This document shows positions 43,421 through 52,955 of a stretch of 64,000 bases of DNA, one piece after another (position 1 is the stretch's first letter; every line of letters begins with the position of its first letter). The stretch comes from UBA11986 sp963734955. Lineage in GTDB: Bacteria > Bacteroidota > Ignavibacteria > UBA10030 > UBA6906. The notes beneath the pieces were generated by a model. That model did not search any database. It was not told the DNA's origin and was given only the letters and a program-made list of their open reading frames with translations. The translations under genes and the position numbers were made by a program. Where the stretch lies: positions 1 to 64,000 of the forward strand of contig CAVTJO010000010.1 in NCBI GenBank assembly GCA_963734955.1, read 5' to 3'.

Positions 43421-46058
43421 ATTCCGTCCCCTTGAGGAAAGGGTGGAGTGCCTTTCCGGCTTTGCCGAAGTCATTCAGCCAGTTGACCCGACCCCACATG
43501 TGACGCATCCGGGTTGCGTGATTCCCCGTCATCAATGCGAGGTTGTCGATCGAATACGGCATGCCGGGATAGTACTGAGTGAACTTCGGGACGGGTGAAA
43601 AGCCGCTGACGCTGGAAACATATTCGTCATCGAGACCGGATGCATGCCCCAGTTCGTGGGCCACGGTCAACCTCTTTGTTGTGCTGCCATCATAGTCTGC
43701 AACCGTATTGAGTGGATCATCCGGGTCGCCGGGACTGCTGCCGAACGGTTTGCTCTCGTCTGCATATCCGCTCGTACGAAACTGCGCCGTGTTAATTGCC
43801 ATCCAGCTTCCCTGAGCATCGCTCACCAGCGTCACAAGGCACTTGTGTTTTCCTCCGCGCTGGATGGTACCTCCCGCTGCAACGCTGATGTCCTGTTTTG
43901 CCTCAAAAAGAGAAAAGGGTCTTATCAGAATTTCTTCACTGCCGTTGACTTTTTCAACCTGATAATCCTTGGCCGCATGCCGCTCCATGGCATTTTGAAA
44001 TCCCTTGGTTTCGTAATGGACTCGATCTGTCGCAGTTCCACCGTTGCCCGCATCAACCTTAAACCGACCTGACCAATACAGCACAAGGGCGCTGACAATC
44101 TTCTTGTCGGAGAGCCCGCATCCGTGGAGGTAATACAGATCAAAATTGCCGCAATCCTTGGCTACATAGTCGCTCGTGACATCGGCACTCCCCGTACTGC
44201 CAATAATGGCTTTGGATCCACTTACATCAGCATCATTGATTCTGGCAGCACGGGCACCAAGAATATGATCCTTGGAGAAATCGAACCCAGCAACATTCTC
44301 GGTCCGACGCTTGCTAATGTGATAGAAGTCGGAGCAAAACACCACAGCACAGCTCGCACCATGCAAATCGCTGATGAGATTTTCCTTGAACGCCACGTCG
44401 GAGTGATACGCACCGTCCGCCTTCGCTTTGTGAACTTTGACCTTAAATTTGTCGTCGGGGTCCAGGAAGAGAATACATACGCGAGAGTTTTCCGAAAGCG
44501 CAACCGGATTGTCACTGCCATCCTTATCCTGAATGGCCTGCTTCCCGGTCGCATCGACGAGGACGACATCATCGAGGGAGAAGAGCAGCGGTTTGTCCGG
44601 CGTTGTTATTGCACCTCCGAATGGCTTCAGTTTCTTGTCGTCCTTGACCACCTTCTCGAAGCGGTTTCCCGTACCCATGTTTCCGTCATAGCGGGTCCAG
44701 TAGTTCTGTGATGACCAATGTGGCGGCAGATCGTAGTACTTGAATCGCTCGGTAAACGGCAGCACCTTTATATTGTCGGATGTTTCCTTCTTAAAAACCG
44801 GCGTCGCACTCTTATCCTTCGTGTACAGCCATGTTTGATCCGCCTTGAACTCGAAGTGAACGGTTTTCCGCGCAGAATCATTCAAGGGGGTCTCGTACTG
44901 CACTTTGAGACTGTAGACACCGTTTTTCCATTTCGCCTCGGTCTTAAGTTCCTTCGTCCCATTCTCGAACGCCTGTATCTGCAGGCCATCGGGAACATCC
45001 ATCCATTTGTTCGTCACGCGATTAAAATACTTGAACCCAATGTGATAAACCACGGCATACAAATCAGCCGGGTCGATATAGAGGGGAACAAAATGAAACG
45101 GATGGTAGATGGGGCATTCGCTTGCCTTGTGAACCTTCTCAATCTGCGCCGGACAATTCAGAACCGGGACCTCATCCTTGTCGAAGAACAGTATCTCCAC
45201 CCTTCGGTTTTGTTGAGAGCGGTAATTGTCCTTCTCGGCCGACTGTATCGGGAACGACTCCCCGCATCCGACAAAGCGTTTTTCGTCTGAAACAAAATTC
45301 AATCCATGCCGGAGACTTTCAAGATCATCAGCGGATACACTCAGCGTATTGGCGATATCCTCGCTGTAGATGTCGTAGACTGCTTCCAACATCTCCCTGG
45401 TCCATCGTTTCCTGGCATCATTGCGAACGGCAGTACTCGCCGTTCCAGGAATCCTTGCACGCGCATGTTTGTCGGCAAACTCCGAGTTGTAATATTGGAT
45501 GAAGTTGTTCGTCGCCTTCTCGGTATCGTCTCCCCAGTTGTTGTCGACCTTGACCGGATTGCAGGGCCATTTCCGGCTCTTGAACACATACATCAGGATT
45601 TGCTGGTAATCTTCAATCCTGTGCCTGTTGTGACTTACAGTTGCCCAGTCCTCTCGCTCGCCGGTTAACAGATACAGGATATTCTTCGCCCTCAGATCGG
45701 AAAGCTCGAAGTTATATTTTGCCTGGCCGGAGGTGTCGGTGTGGCCTGCGACGAGAATTCGCTTGTCCGGATCGAATTCCACCTGTTTGAACACCAACGC
45801 AAGCGCTTTTACGCCGGTTATCCTATCCTGCAACTCCTTGATTCCTGTTTGGGGTCCCGATGCACCGTCCGTCGACGATTTTCCCGACGGACGCTCCGGC
45901 ATCATGACCGAACTGTCGAGATGAAAAAGGACATCCTCCATCTCAAGGACGTGAACGTCGATCTTCTTCAGAATCAACTCCACGGTCCGGTGCGAAAACG
46001 TTGACGATTTCCCCAGGATCTCGCGGAAGATGACGCTTTGTTCGACTGTAGGATCCAT
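43404..46058 (-). CDS. OmpA-like domain plus zinc metallopeptidase, candidate T6SS effector
   Basis: The start at 46058 is chosen because AAGG lies about eight bases upstream; a longer frame begins at 46085. The 884-residue protein has an OmpA-like peptidoglycan-associating fold in its first 310 residues, interrupted by a long insert (VLFHLDSSVMMPE, ILVAGHTDTSGQAKYNFELS, then RRVEILFFDKDE). The centre includes a domain resembling those of secreted Bacteroidota proteins. Near the C-terminus the motif TVAHELGHASGLDDEYV gives H801, E802 and H805 of a zinc metallopeptidase of the gluzincin/metzincin-like HEXXHxxGxxDE type. A wall-binding part and a protease part together suggest a delivered toxin. 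It follows the PAAR gene by 10 bases. Confidence 0.75.
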   Translation of the reverse strand: MDPTVEQSVIFREILGKSSTFSHRTVELILKKIDVHVLEMEDVLFHLDSSVMMPERPSGKSSTDGASGPQTGIKELQDRITGVKALALVFKQVEFDPDKRILVAGHTDTSGQAKYNFELSDLRAKNILYLLTGEREDWATVSHNRHRIEDYQQILMYVFKSRKWPCNPVKVDNNWGDDTEKATNNFIQYYNSEFADKHARARIPGTASTAVRNDARKRWTREMLEAVYDIYSEDIANTLSVSADDLESLRHGLNFVSDEKRFVGCGESFPIQSAEKDNYRSQQNRRVEILFFDKDEVPVLNCPAQIEKVHKASECPIYHPFHFVPLYIDPADLYAVVYHIGFKYFNRVTNKWMDVPDGLQIQAFENGTKELKTEAKWKNGVYSLKVQYETPLNDSARKTVHFEFKADQTWLYTKDKSATPVFKKETSDNIKVLPFTERFKYYDLPPHWSSQNYWTRYDGNMGTGNRFEKVVKDDKKLKPFGGAITTPDKPLLFSLDDVVLVDATGKQAIQDKDGSDNPVALSENSRVCILFLDPDDKFKVKVHKAKADGAYHSDVAFKENLISDLHGASCAVVFCSDFYHISKRRTENVAGFDFSKDHILGARAARINDADVSGSKAIIGSTGSADVTSDYVAKDCGNFDLYYLHGCGLSDKKIVSALVLYWSGRFKVDAGNGGTATDRVHYETKGFQNAMERHAAKDYQVEKVNGSEEILIRPFSLFEAKQDISVAAGGTIQRGGKHKCLVTLVSDAQGSWMAINTAQFRTSGYADESKPFGSSPGDPDDPLNTVADYDGSTTKRLTVAHELGHASGLDDEYVSSVSGFSPVPKFTQYYPGMPYSIDNLALMTGNHATRMRHMWGRVNWLNDFGKAGKALHPFLKGTEFGVIA

Positions 46059-46068
46059 GCCGCGGGCC

Positions 46069-47145
46069 TTATAGCCGTGGGTCAATCTTGATCAGTATCC
46101 TGCCGGGGGGAACCTTTTCCAGTTTTGCCTTCCCACTCCCGTCAAACGTTCCCTGACGCACTTCGCCGCTGCTGAGAAACGCAGTATACTTCTTGTTCCC
46201 AATTGATTTTCCGTCGTTATCTTTGAGATGAATCTCTGCCCAATCCCCGCATGAAAGCAACCCGGAGCGAGCTTTCACATTCTGGACGAGGGCCTCGAAA
46301 TAGTAGGTAGGGTAAGAGTATTGCGTAATCTCAGTGTCCTCCTGCTTTCCACCTGTCTCCGGCACCGGGTATTCCCATTCAGCTTCGAGCTTGTTTCCTC
46401 GAACTGTCACACTGATTTCAGTGACCATTGTATCCGGTCCCTGGATGTCGCGCTTGAAAATCATCAGCGAAGCCTGGCTTCCGTCCTTGAATCCCTCCGT
46501 CTGAGCTTGAAGCTTGATCTTCTCCCCCACGGGAACGTAGTCCTTCGCCCACTTCGCATCATATACGCCCATCAGCTCGACCTTGCAGTTCCCTTTGTTC
46601 ATGGCATCCCGCCCAACGCGACCATCAGGACGGAGGATGCTGAAGGACTCCTTGCCGTCCGAGTCTGTAAACTTGTACGGCATTCCACTGACAGGCTTCC
46701 CGGCCTTGTCGGTGAACTGAAATTCCACCCAATGTTCGATCTTCTTGAAGGACTCCACATTTTCGGTGGCCGCAGTCGCCGCACTCGCCGCAGCCGCAGC
46801 AGCAGCACTGCTCCCGGCTCCCCCCCCGCTTGCACTACCTGAACCGCCTTCTCCAATGAGGACTGTCGGACATCCCATCAGAATCGTTGCCGGTGGTCCA
46901 ACACAGGTCGCCATATCACCCATACGCGCAGCAGGCTGCCCACCGATGAGAACCATCGGACTCCCGAGGATGATCGGTCCACCGACATGCGGGATTGGCG
47001 GCACAGCCGGTGTCATCATCGGACACATGTGCATGTCGCCCAGACGTGCGGCGGGCATGCCTCCAATGAGAACCATTGGGAACCCCAATGTGATCACACC
47101 GCCATGGGCAGTTGGATCGCCCAGACGCGCTGCAGGCTTACCCAT
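46069..47145 (-). CDS. PAAR-repeat spike-tip protein with C-terminal Ig-like extension
   Basis: This 358-residue protein begins with a PAAR domain (residues about 1-100): GKPAARLGDPTAHGG, then two repeats around PMVLIGGMPAARLGDMHMC and PMVLIGGQPAARMGDMATC. Histidines and cysteines that bind zinc at the spike tip are present. An alanine/serine/glycine linker (about 100-130) leads to a C-terminal region of about 220 residues with Ig-like strands. That region resembles the 293-residue protein in its AKW, EAEWEY and SGLL phrases and ends PPGRILIKIDPRL. PAAR proteins sharpen VgrG and attach effectors. It is encoded downstream of VgrG after 60 bases and upstream of the OmpA-metallopeptidase gene. 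Confidence 0.88.
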   Translation of the reverse strand: MGKPAARLGDPTAHGGVITLGFPMVLIGGMPAARLGDMHMCPMMTPAVPPIPHVGGPIILGSPMVLIGGQPAARMGDMATCVGPPATILMGCPTVLIGEGGSGSASGGGAGSSAAAAAAASAATAATENVESFKKIEHWVEFQFTDKAGKPVSGMPYKFTDSDGKESFSILRPDGRVGRDAMNKGNCKVELMGVYDAKWAKDYVPVGEKIKLQAQTEGFKDGSQASLMIFKRDIQGPDTMVTEISVTVRGNKLEAEWEYPVPETGGKQEDTEITQYSYPTYYFEALVQNVKARSGLLSCGDWAEIHLKDNDGKSIGNKKYTAFLSSGEVRQGTFDGSGKAKLEKVPPGRILIKIDPRL

Positions 47146-47205
47146 GATTGTCCAGGATTTGGTGCTCGGAATTCAACAGACAACCTCGAATTCTTTTGAC
47201 ATGTT

Positions 47206-49338
47206 TCAATTGATCATAACCGGCATTCCCTTGATCGTGTTGGGTCCGGTCGATTGCACCGTCACCAGGGAACCTTTAACCTGAAGATTGACGCCAGCCT
47301 CGACAGTGGTGTTGAGTCCCTTGATCTCATGCGTCGTGGAGGCCTCGGTTTTCACCGTCATTCCCTTCGACTCACACGCCATCTTTGCCTCCTGCTTGAT
47401 ATTCGACGCATTGACCTTGTAGTCGGTTTTTGCCTCCGACTGGATATTCGCCGCCTTGATCTTCGTGTCACCGTCGGTCTCAATGTTCAGTGTTGTTGCC
47501 TTGATGTCAATGGTTCCCTTGGGAGCATGGAAATCAATGCTTCCTTCGTCTGTCTTGATCACAAGCTTCTTGTTTGTAATGTCGATGATGAATGTATTCT
47601 TCTTTTCTTTATCCGAAAGCGTAATCATCTCGCTTCCGGATGCGTCGTTGATGGTGACGAAGTGGCCGTTCTTGCTCTGGATTGTGATCTTCGTATTCTT
47701 GTCATCCATGATGATCTGATGACCGTCGGTCGTCTTGACTGAGATGTTCTGATTCTTATCATCCATTGTCACCACATGTTTCTTTGTTGTAACGATATCG
47801 ATCTTGTCATCCTTATCGTCGAGCAACAGAGTATGGGCGTCAGTCGTCTTGAGAGAAATGTGTGTCTCATCCTTCAGATCGTCCATCACCATCTCATTGC
47901 CGGCAGCGGTGCGAATCACGTTATGGGATTTGTTCTGGGCAACGACCGGCGAATTCTGCGAGGGGTTCGGCACAGACGAAAGCCCAAGGGGACGATCGAC
48001 ATTTCCGTCGATGCATGCCCACACGAGCTCGGCACCGGCGTGAACCGGAAAGTGCATTCCGTAGCCCGCGCCGGTGTACGGTTGCGCAAGCCTGATTGCC
48101 CTGGAAGCTTTCCCTTGTCCCGCGCTGCCCATGTCGAACGGCATCTTTACTCTGTAACGACCGTCTTCATCGAGATAGGCGTACTCACCACCGGCGGACT
48201 CCACCTTTGCCGTCATGATCCCCGGGATGCGCGGCTCGGGCGTGATTCGAGGCGGACGATATTGCACATCAGCGGGAATGCAGGTAAACTGGTTCTTGTA
48301 CGATGGACTGGTGCCACCCGCTCCTCCCGCCGAACCAATCCCGCCACCCTGCGACGCCGTATGTGTCACCTGGGTAATGAGGTAATCACCGTTCAACGCA
48401 CTGCGGTAGTGCCGGCTCAATGTGAATTTGTATCCGGCGTGAAACCCCCGGCAGTCTCCGCCTCCCACCACTACCCGCCGGGCAGCCTCGATCTCTTCGT
48501 TGCGAATTTTGGCAAGCACCTTCCCTTCGCTTGCGGTCTTGAAGTGCTCGCCATACTCGTAGTACATGCCGGGACTTTTACTGTCCATCTGGGACTCGGC
48601 GGAGAGGCTCGTTTCCGGTGTGCGATAGTTATAATCTTTCAGCACCACCTTCCCTGTCACGACACGCTCATGCCAGGAGAGTTCGCGAACGGTTTCCTCA
48701 TCCACATCCGTCCCCTCACCGACATACGACTCGATATCATCCGGGGCTTCGATCTTCGGATCGTTCGCATTGTCATCCACAATCACCAGCACATCTTTCC
48801 CATTGGAGTGGTCGAAGAAGTAGTACATACCTTCGTACTCCATCAGGCGGCTGATGAAATTGAGATCGGTTTCGCGGTACTGCGCACAATATTCGCGGGG
48901 TTGATATGTCCGCTTTGTCTTGAGGGAGAAATCGTCGTTCGCCAGCCCTGCATCTTTCAGAACGTCCTTGATGATATCCGGCACCGATTTGTTTTGGAAG
49001 ATTCGGCTCTGATAAAAGAGTGAGAGCTTCCACAACCGCGGGACGAGCACCGCATGGTACTGTGCAAAATCCTTGCTCCGACCCGTTTCTTCCAGCTCGG
49101 AGAGAATTCCATGAAGCTCCTTCTTCTCATCATCCCGCCGGATGACAAGCTTCGCCGGCTTGTTCAGGAAGTCCGGGAGATTGAGATCGGAGTCGATGGG
49201 TGCGATCAGTTTGACCTCGAATCGGGACAGTTGCGAAATCGATTCGGCACCATAGAACTCTGTGAGTTGAAATGTGCTTTCCGGTTCACCGCCGACTTCG
49301 AACCAGAATTGGGCCTCGGATGCGGCATACTCGGGCAT
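47206..49338 (-). CDS. vgrG: VgrG (TssI) spike protein
   Basis: This 710-residue protein has a gp27-like N-terminal region (residues 1-370; YCAQYRETDLNFISRLMEYE and YYFFDHSNG), a gp5-like OB domain with PGIMTAKVESAGGEYAYLDE and HFPVHAGAELVWACIDGNVD, and then a long beta-prism. The prism is made of short repeats (HTLLLDDKDDKIDIVTTKKH, HQIIMDDKNTKITIQSKNGH, TIDIKATTLNIETDGDTKI). VgrG trimers form the tip of the T6SS needle. The protein ends shortly after the prism with no extra C-terminal effector domain, so cargo must be attached via PAAR or adaptors. It is encoded between the 1170-residue protein and the PAAR protein. Confidence 0.95.
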   Translation of the reverse strand: MPEYAASEAQFWFEVGGEPESTFQLTEFYGAESISQLSRFEVKLIAPIDSDLNLPDFLNKPAKLVIRRDDEKKELHGILSELEETGRSKDFAQYHAVLVPRLWKLSLFYQSRIFQNKSVPDIIKDVLKDAGLANDDFSLKTKRTYQPREYCAQYRETDLNFISRLMEYEGMYYFFDHSNGKDVLVIVDDNANDPKIEAPDDIESYVGEGTDVDEETVRELSWHERVVTGKVVLKDYNYRTPETSLSAESQMDSKSPGMYYEYGEHFKTASEGKVLAKIRNEEIEAARRVVVGGGDCRGFHAGYKFTLSRHYRSALNGDYLITQVTHTASQGGGIGSAGGAGGTSPSYKNQFTCIPADVQYRPPRITPEPRIPGIMTAKVESAGGEYAYLDEDGRYRVKMPFDMGSAGQGKASRAIRLAQPYTGAGYGMHFPVHAGAELVWACIDGNVDRPLGLSSVPNPSQNSPVVAQNKSHNVIRTAAGNEMVMDDLKDETHISLKTTDAHTLLLDDKDDKIDIVTTKKHVVTMDDKNQNISVKTTDGHQIIMDDKNTKITIQSKNGHFVTINDASGSEMITLSDKEKKNTFIIDITNKKLVIKTDEGSIDFHAPKGTIDIKATTLNIETDGDTKIKAANIQSEAKTDYKVNASNIKQEAKMACESKGMTVKTEASTTHEIKGLNTTVEAGVNLQVKGSLVTVQSTGPNTIKGMPVMIN

Positions 49339-49442
49339 GGCGTTCTCTCTTGGTTGGTAGTATCACTGAGCAATAATTCCGGCTCTCGATAATCGAGATC
49401 CAATCGCTACATTCTGTCTCGCCACTTAGGCGGATGGTCGTC

Positions 49443-52400
49443 TCATTTGTCCATGAGCGGCAGGACGCGATTTACTTCCTCCATTCCGCCCCAGTCGTTG
49501 AAGAGTGTCTCACCCTTCTGCTTAATTTCCTCAAGCGTGGGAATCCGGTATCTGCCCTGACCGGAATGTGGATAGATAATGTAGAGCATTTTCGCCTCGA
49601 CAATACCAGCTGCGTGCACCCGTTGGGCCAGCGCGGGTGAACCTTCTCCGAAATGAGGATCGTCGCCTCCTCCCATATCGGCAAATACTGCATGACAGTA
49701 TCTGTGTGCGTCATCGGCGTCAGGGTTCACCACGGTGAGGAAGTCACCAATCTCTCCGGTCGGCCCTTGTGTGACTTGCGTAAACCGGGAACCGCTCGCG
49801 GCGTACACCTGTCCAGGGAAAGCGATGTAGGGAATCCTGCGTGCATCAACATAGCGGTTCGGATCGTTGCGATGCTTCGTCTGATCAACAAGGCTTGTGG
49901 AGGACACATAGAATCCCGGGCAGGGATCATGTTGCCCTTGTATGATGGGAGTTCCCGTCTTCTCACCGGTGTCCGTCACAACGCCGAACCAATTCCCCGG
50001 ATGCCCACCGTTGCTCTTCTTGTCAAGGGCACCCCTATATGACATTAAGTCAACAGTCAGATATTCCGCCTGATTAAGAACGTTCAGATCCTCGGGGTGA
50101 TAGCAGTTTGGGGCGCCATCCACGTCAACCTGAAGCCGACCCTTGATCAGGTATGCAGAAGACTTCCCTTTCACTTTGTACGCGGCATACGTATGGTCCC
50201 GGGCCGCAGAACTCTCGCCGACACTGCCCTTGAACTTGAAGAAGACCTCCAAAGAATCATCGACAGGCTTAGCCTCGGCAGGCGCAGTGCCTGTTCCAAG
50301 CCGCGCTCCTTCAGGATACGTCAGCGATGTGACAGAAATAAGTTTGCTGAGCAGATCGCTCAGAAATTGCCCTGAGATAAGATTGTAACTCCTTCCATCT
50401 GCCTCCTGGCCGGGTGCTTTGCCCCCTGGCCATTGACCCAGTGATGGCATTCGCACCCTGTCCTTATCCATCGTCCCATCGACGTATCCATCTTTGTCCT
50501 TCCAGTTGGCGATCTCCGCGGTGCCCCCGTTGTGCGCCTGAAAGAGCACACCTCCGGGATCAACGAGCAGGAGACCTCCGCCGACGATGCCATGAGCCAG
50601 CACGAAGTGTCCTGCCGGCGCACCAATACCGACGATGACCGGTCCCGTTTTAAGCATGTCCCGGATCAAGCCCAGCCATCCACCGGCCGGTTCCTTGCTC
50701 ACATAGCGCGCGGTAACGCCGGAAGGTTCAACCACATCACCTTTGTGCTCGCCTTTTTCTGCCCGTTGAATCTCCCCCGTCTTCAAGTAGTGTGCGGCCA
50801 CTTTGTAGATTGTGAGAAAGTCTATCGTTCCTCTGCCTGTCAACGCCACTTTCCCCGGTGGATCGGCGTTGGGCCAGAACGATTCAGCCATGCGAAGACC
50901 GTACCAGCTCTGGTCAATACTTCCACCCGGCTTGGTCGGGAATGGAATCTTCCCCGCCTTACAATCCTCCGCAAACCATCGAAGTGTCATCGCGGCAGTG
51001 GATGCATTGCAGCCGTTGTTGATCCAGTCGATCAACCTGCCGGTTTTCGGGCCGGCGATCCGCGCGCGCTTCCAGCGATTATCGTACTGCGGGAGCAAAC
51101 GCACCGGCGGGTCGAGATACACATCGTCACCCTTCACAATGGCAATCGGACCGGTCGACTTCTCCCGAATCTGAAGGGGAGCCGATGTTGTGGCCTCCAA
51201 CTCTCCCTCGTCAGAAAGTGCCGCAGTGACACGTGCTTTCAGCAGTGTACCAACACTGAAATCCGCAGGGATCGGAACAGTCATTTCGACTTCCGCCTTG
51301 TCGACTTTCATGTTCGCCGACGCTTCAATTTCTTTCCCTCCTGCCTCATCAATCAGAAGGATGGGGCACTCCTGACCGATTACCAGATCACGAGAGTGCA
51401 GACGCAATTTCGCCGAACCGCCGGGGGCCACTGTATTGCCGACCCAGTAGAGATGATGCAGACCTGGTTCAAGTCCGGGTTTCTCCGTTGTAGCTGCGTG
51501 GCCCCGACATACATCCATGATCTTGGCCAGCGTGTCCGCATCAGGCAGACCAGTCACATCCAGCCCGTTGGACTTCTGGAATTCTTCTACCGCCGCGAGC
51601 GTTTCATCATTATTGATCCCGTCAGGCGGACCGGGGTCATGAGTCAGCTTTTTTCCGCGACATAGATTCCCGAGAAGAAGTTGAGCAGTCACCTGATGCA
51701 GTGAGGCGGGAAGTTGCCTGGCGATAGCTCCACGTGTTTCGGGGCCTGCTATACCATCGACCTTTTTGAGATGGAATTTTGTCTGAAACTCCTTGAGCGC
51801 TTCCTGTGTCTTTGCATCATTGATGTCGTCTGAATTCCCGGGGTCTGACTTGATCCACTTCGCCCGGTAAAACTGTTGTAATGCCTGCTCGACATCATGC
51901 TGCATAGTGAGCGGCTTTCCCTTTTCCTGAGTGGCAGGTTTGGGGGTGGCTTTCCCCGGAGCTTGCGCGTCCCGTTTCACGTTCCGGCCTTTCACCACGG
52001 TAACTGCAGCATCGAGGTGGCCGGGCACATCGGACTCATTGGTCGGTGCAGCACCATCCTTCATGCAGTAGGGCTTGGGAGGCTCCCCCTTGTAGTGGAG
52101 ACGAGCGCATTTGAGTGATGCCACCGAATGGGCGTCCGTACCGGGATATACGACCCTCATGGGTTTCTTGCGAAACGATTTCATATCGATTTTCTTGACT
52201 CCAGGGAGCACGAGCCAGACCCCCGCCTCGACAATAGCATCTTCGTCAACGAAGATTTTATCCTTGCCTTTGCACTTGGACAAATTGCCTGGTTTCTCAA
52301 TCCACCATTCCGTTTCCTTCTTCTTCTTTCCGGGGTGTTTCTTATCATCCTTCTCCACAATCTTGCTTTTTACTACGGCGTTCTTTCCGGTAATCCACGG

Positions 52401-52955
52401 ATCTCCCCAACATCCATAAATACTCACACCGGGGAAGTTTCCGTTGGAGCCGATGATCTGAAAGCAGTCGACTTTTGCATCGGGGCCGGGTCCATCAAGA
52501 TGTACATCCCAGCAGAAAACAGAGTGGCCGATGGTGTTTTGCCATCCAATTTCCACCAGGTCCCCGCGCCGCATCTGCGTTGGATCGATCTTATGGCCAA
52601 GGTTGTACTTCTCGATGGCGTCGACGCCGTGACTGTTGTTATTGAGGTTGTAAAAATCATGAAATGGGAGCGGGTCTTTGCCACCGTTGACCATGGGAAC
52701 ATAGGGATTCCTGGCATCGACTTTTCTTGGATAGTCCCCGGTGTCAAACGCAACGCCAATCACCGTTCCGGTAAACGGCGAGCATGTCGTCCCTTTGCGG
52801 ACTGGAATCGTACAACCGCTTACATAGGTCAGTACTCCGCCGCAGCCCGGGACATAGCCATCCTCATTCAGCACGCGCAGGTCCTCACAGATCTGGATGA
52901 TACTGTCAACGCCTTGTGGAAGATCTGTCTGTGTGTACTGAACAGGCTCACTCAT
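49443..52955 (-). CDS. Giant multi-domain candidate T6SS effector (two peptidase-like domains, two PG-binding domains, chitosanase-like domain)
   Basis: The 1170-residue protein has no signal peptide. Residues about 30-190 look like an NlpC/CHAP-type cysteine amidase (CSPFTGT, C59; GHSVFCW, H144). Residues about 350-485 hold two peptidoglycan-binding repeats (QEALKEFQTKFHL, AVEEFQKSNGLDVTG). An Ig-like module follows at about 498-597. Residues about 620-830 resemble C39-like peptidases (NNGCNASTAAMTLRW, C649; GHFVLAHGIVGGGLLLVDP, H783). Residues about 900-1135 resemble GH75/chitosanase-type hydrolases (VDVDGAPNCYHPEDL, NWFGVVTDTG, ARRIPYIAFPG, FGEGSPALAQRV). Several wall-directed activities in one chain would make a strong toxin. 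The start overlaps the preceding gene stop (ATGA). Domain names rest on motif recognition. Confidence 0.7.
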   Translation of the reverse strand: MSEPVQYTQTDLPQGVDSIIQICEDLRVLNEDGYVPGCGGVLTYVSGCTIPVRKGTTCSPFTGTVIGVAFDTGDYPRKVDARNPYVPMVNGGKDPLPFHDFYNLNNNSHGVDAIEKYNLGHKIDPTQMRRGDLVEIGWQNTIGHSVFCWDVHLDGPGPDAKVDCFQIIGSNGNFPGVSIYGCWGDPWITGKNAVVKSKIVEKDDKKHPGKKKKETEWWIEKPGNLSKCKGKDKIFVDEDAIVEAGVWLVLPGVKKIDMKSFRKKPMRVVYPGTDAHSVASLKCARLHYKGEPPKPYCMKDGAAPTNESDVPGHLDAAVTVVKGRNVKRDAQAPGKATPKPATQEKGKPLTMQHDVEQALQQFYRAKWIKSDPGNSDDINDAKTQEALKEFQTKFHLKKVDGIAGPETRGAIARQLPASLHQVTAQLLLGNLCRGKKLTHDPGPPDGINNDETLAAVEEFQKSNGLDVTGLPDADTLAKIMDVCRGHAATTEKPGLEPGLHHLYWVGNTVAPGGSAKLRLHSRDLVIGQECPILLIDEAGGKEIEASANMKVDKAEVEMTVPIPADFSVGTLLKARVTAALSDEGELEATTSAPLQIREKSTGPIAIVKGDDVYLDPPVRLLPQYDNRWKRARIAGPKTGRLIDWINNGCNASTAAMTLRWFAEDCKAGKIPFPTKPGGSIDQSWYGLRMAESFWPNADPPGKVALTGRGTIDFLTIYKVAAHYLKTGEIQRAEKGEHKGDVVEPSGVTARYVSKEPAGGWLGLIRDMLKTGPVIVGIGAPAGHFVLAHGIVGGGLLLVDPGGVLFQAHNGGTAEIANWKDKDGYVDGTMDKDRVRMPSLGQWPGGKAPGQEADGRSYNLISGQFLSDLLSKLISVTSLTYPEGARLGTGTAPAEAKPVDDSLEVFFKFKGSVGESSAARDHTYAAYKVKGKSSAYLIKGRLQVDVDGAPNCYHPEDLNVLNQAEYLTVDLMSYRGALDKKSNGGHPGNWFGVVTDTGEKTGTPIIQGQHDPCPGFYVSSTSLVDQTKHRNDPNRYVDARRIPYIAFPGQVYAASGSRFTQVTQGPTGEIGDFLTVVNPDADDAHRYCHAVFADMGGGDDPHFGEGSPALAQRVHAAGIVEAKMLYIIYPHSGQGRYRIPTLEEIKQKGETLFNDWGGMEEVNRVLPLMDK

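Noticed and set aside
47776..49023. Plus-strand frame of 415 codons opposite vgrG
   Set aside because: VgrG is certain on the minus strand; the long antisense frame follows from the repetitive codon pattern of the beta-prism repeats.
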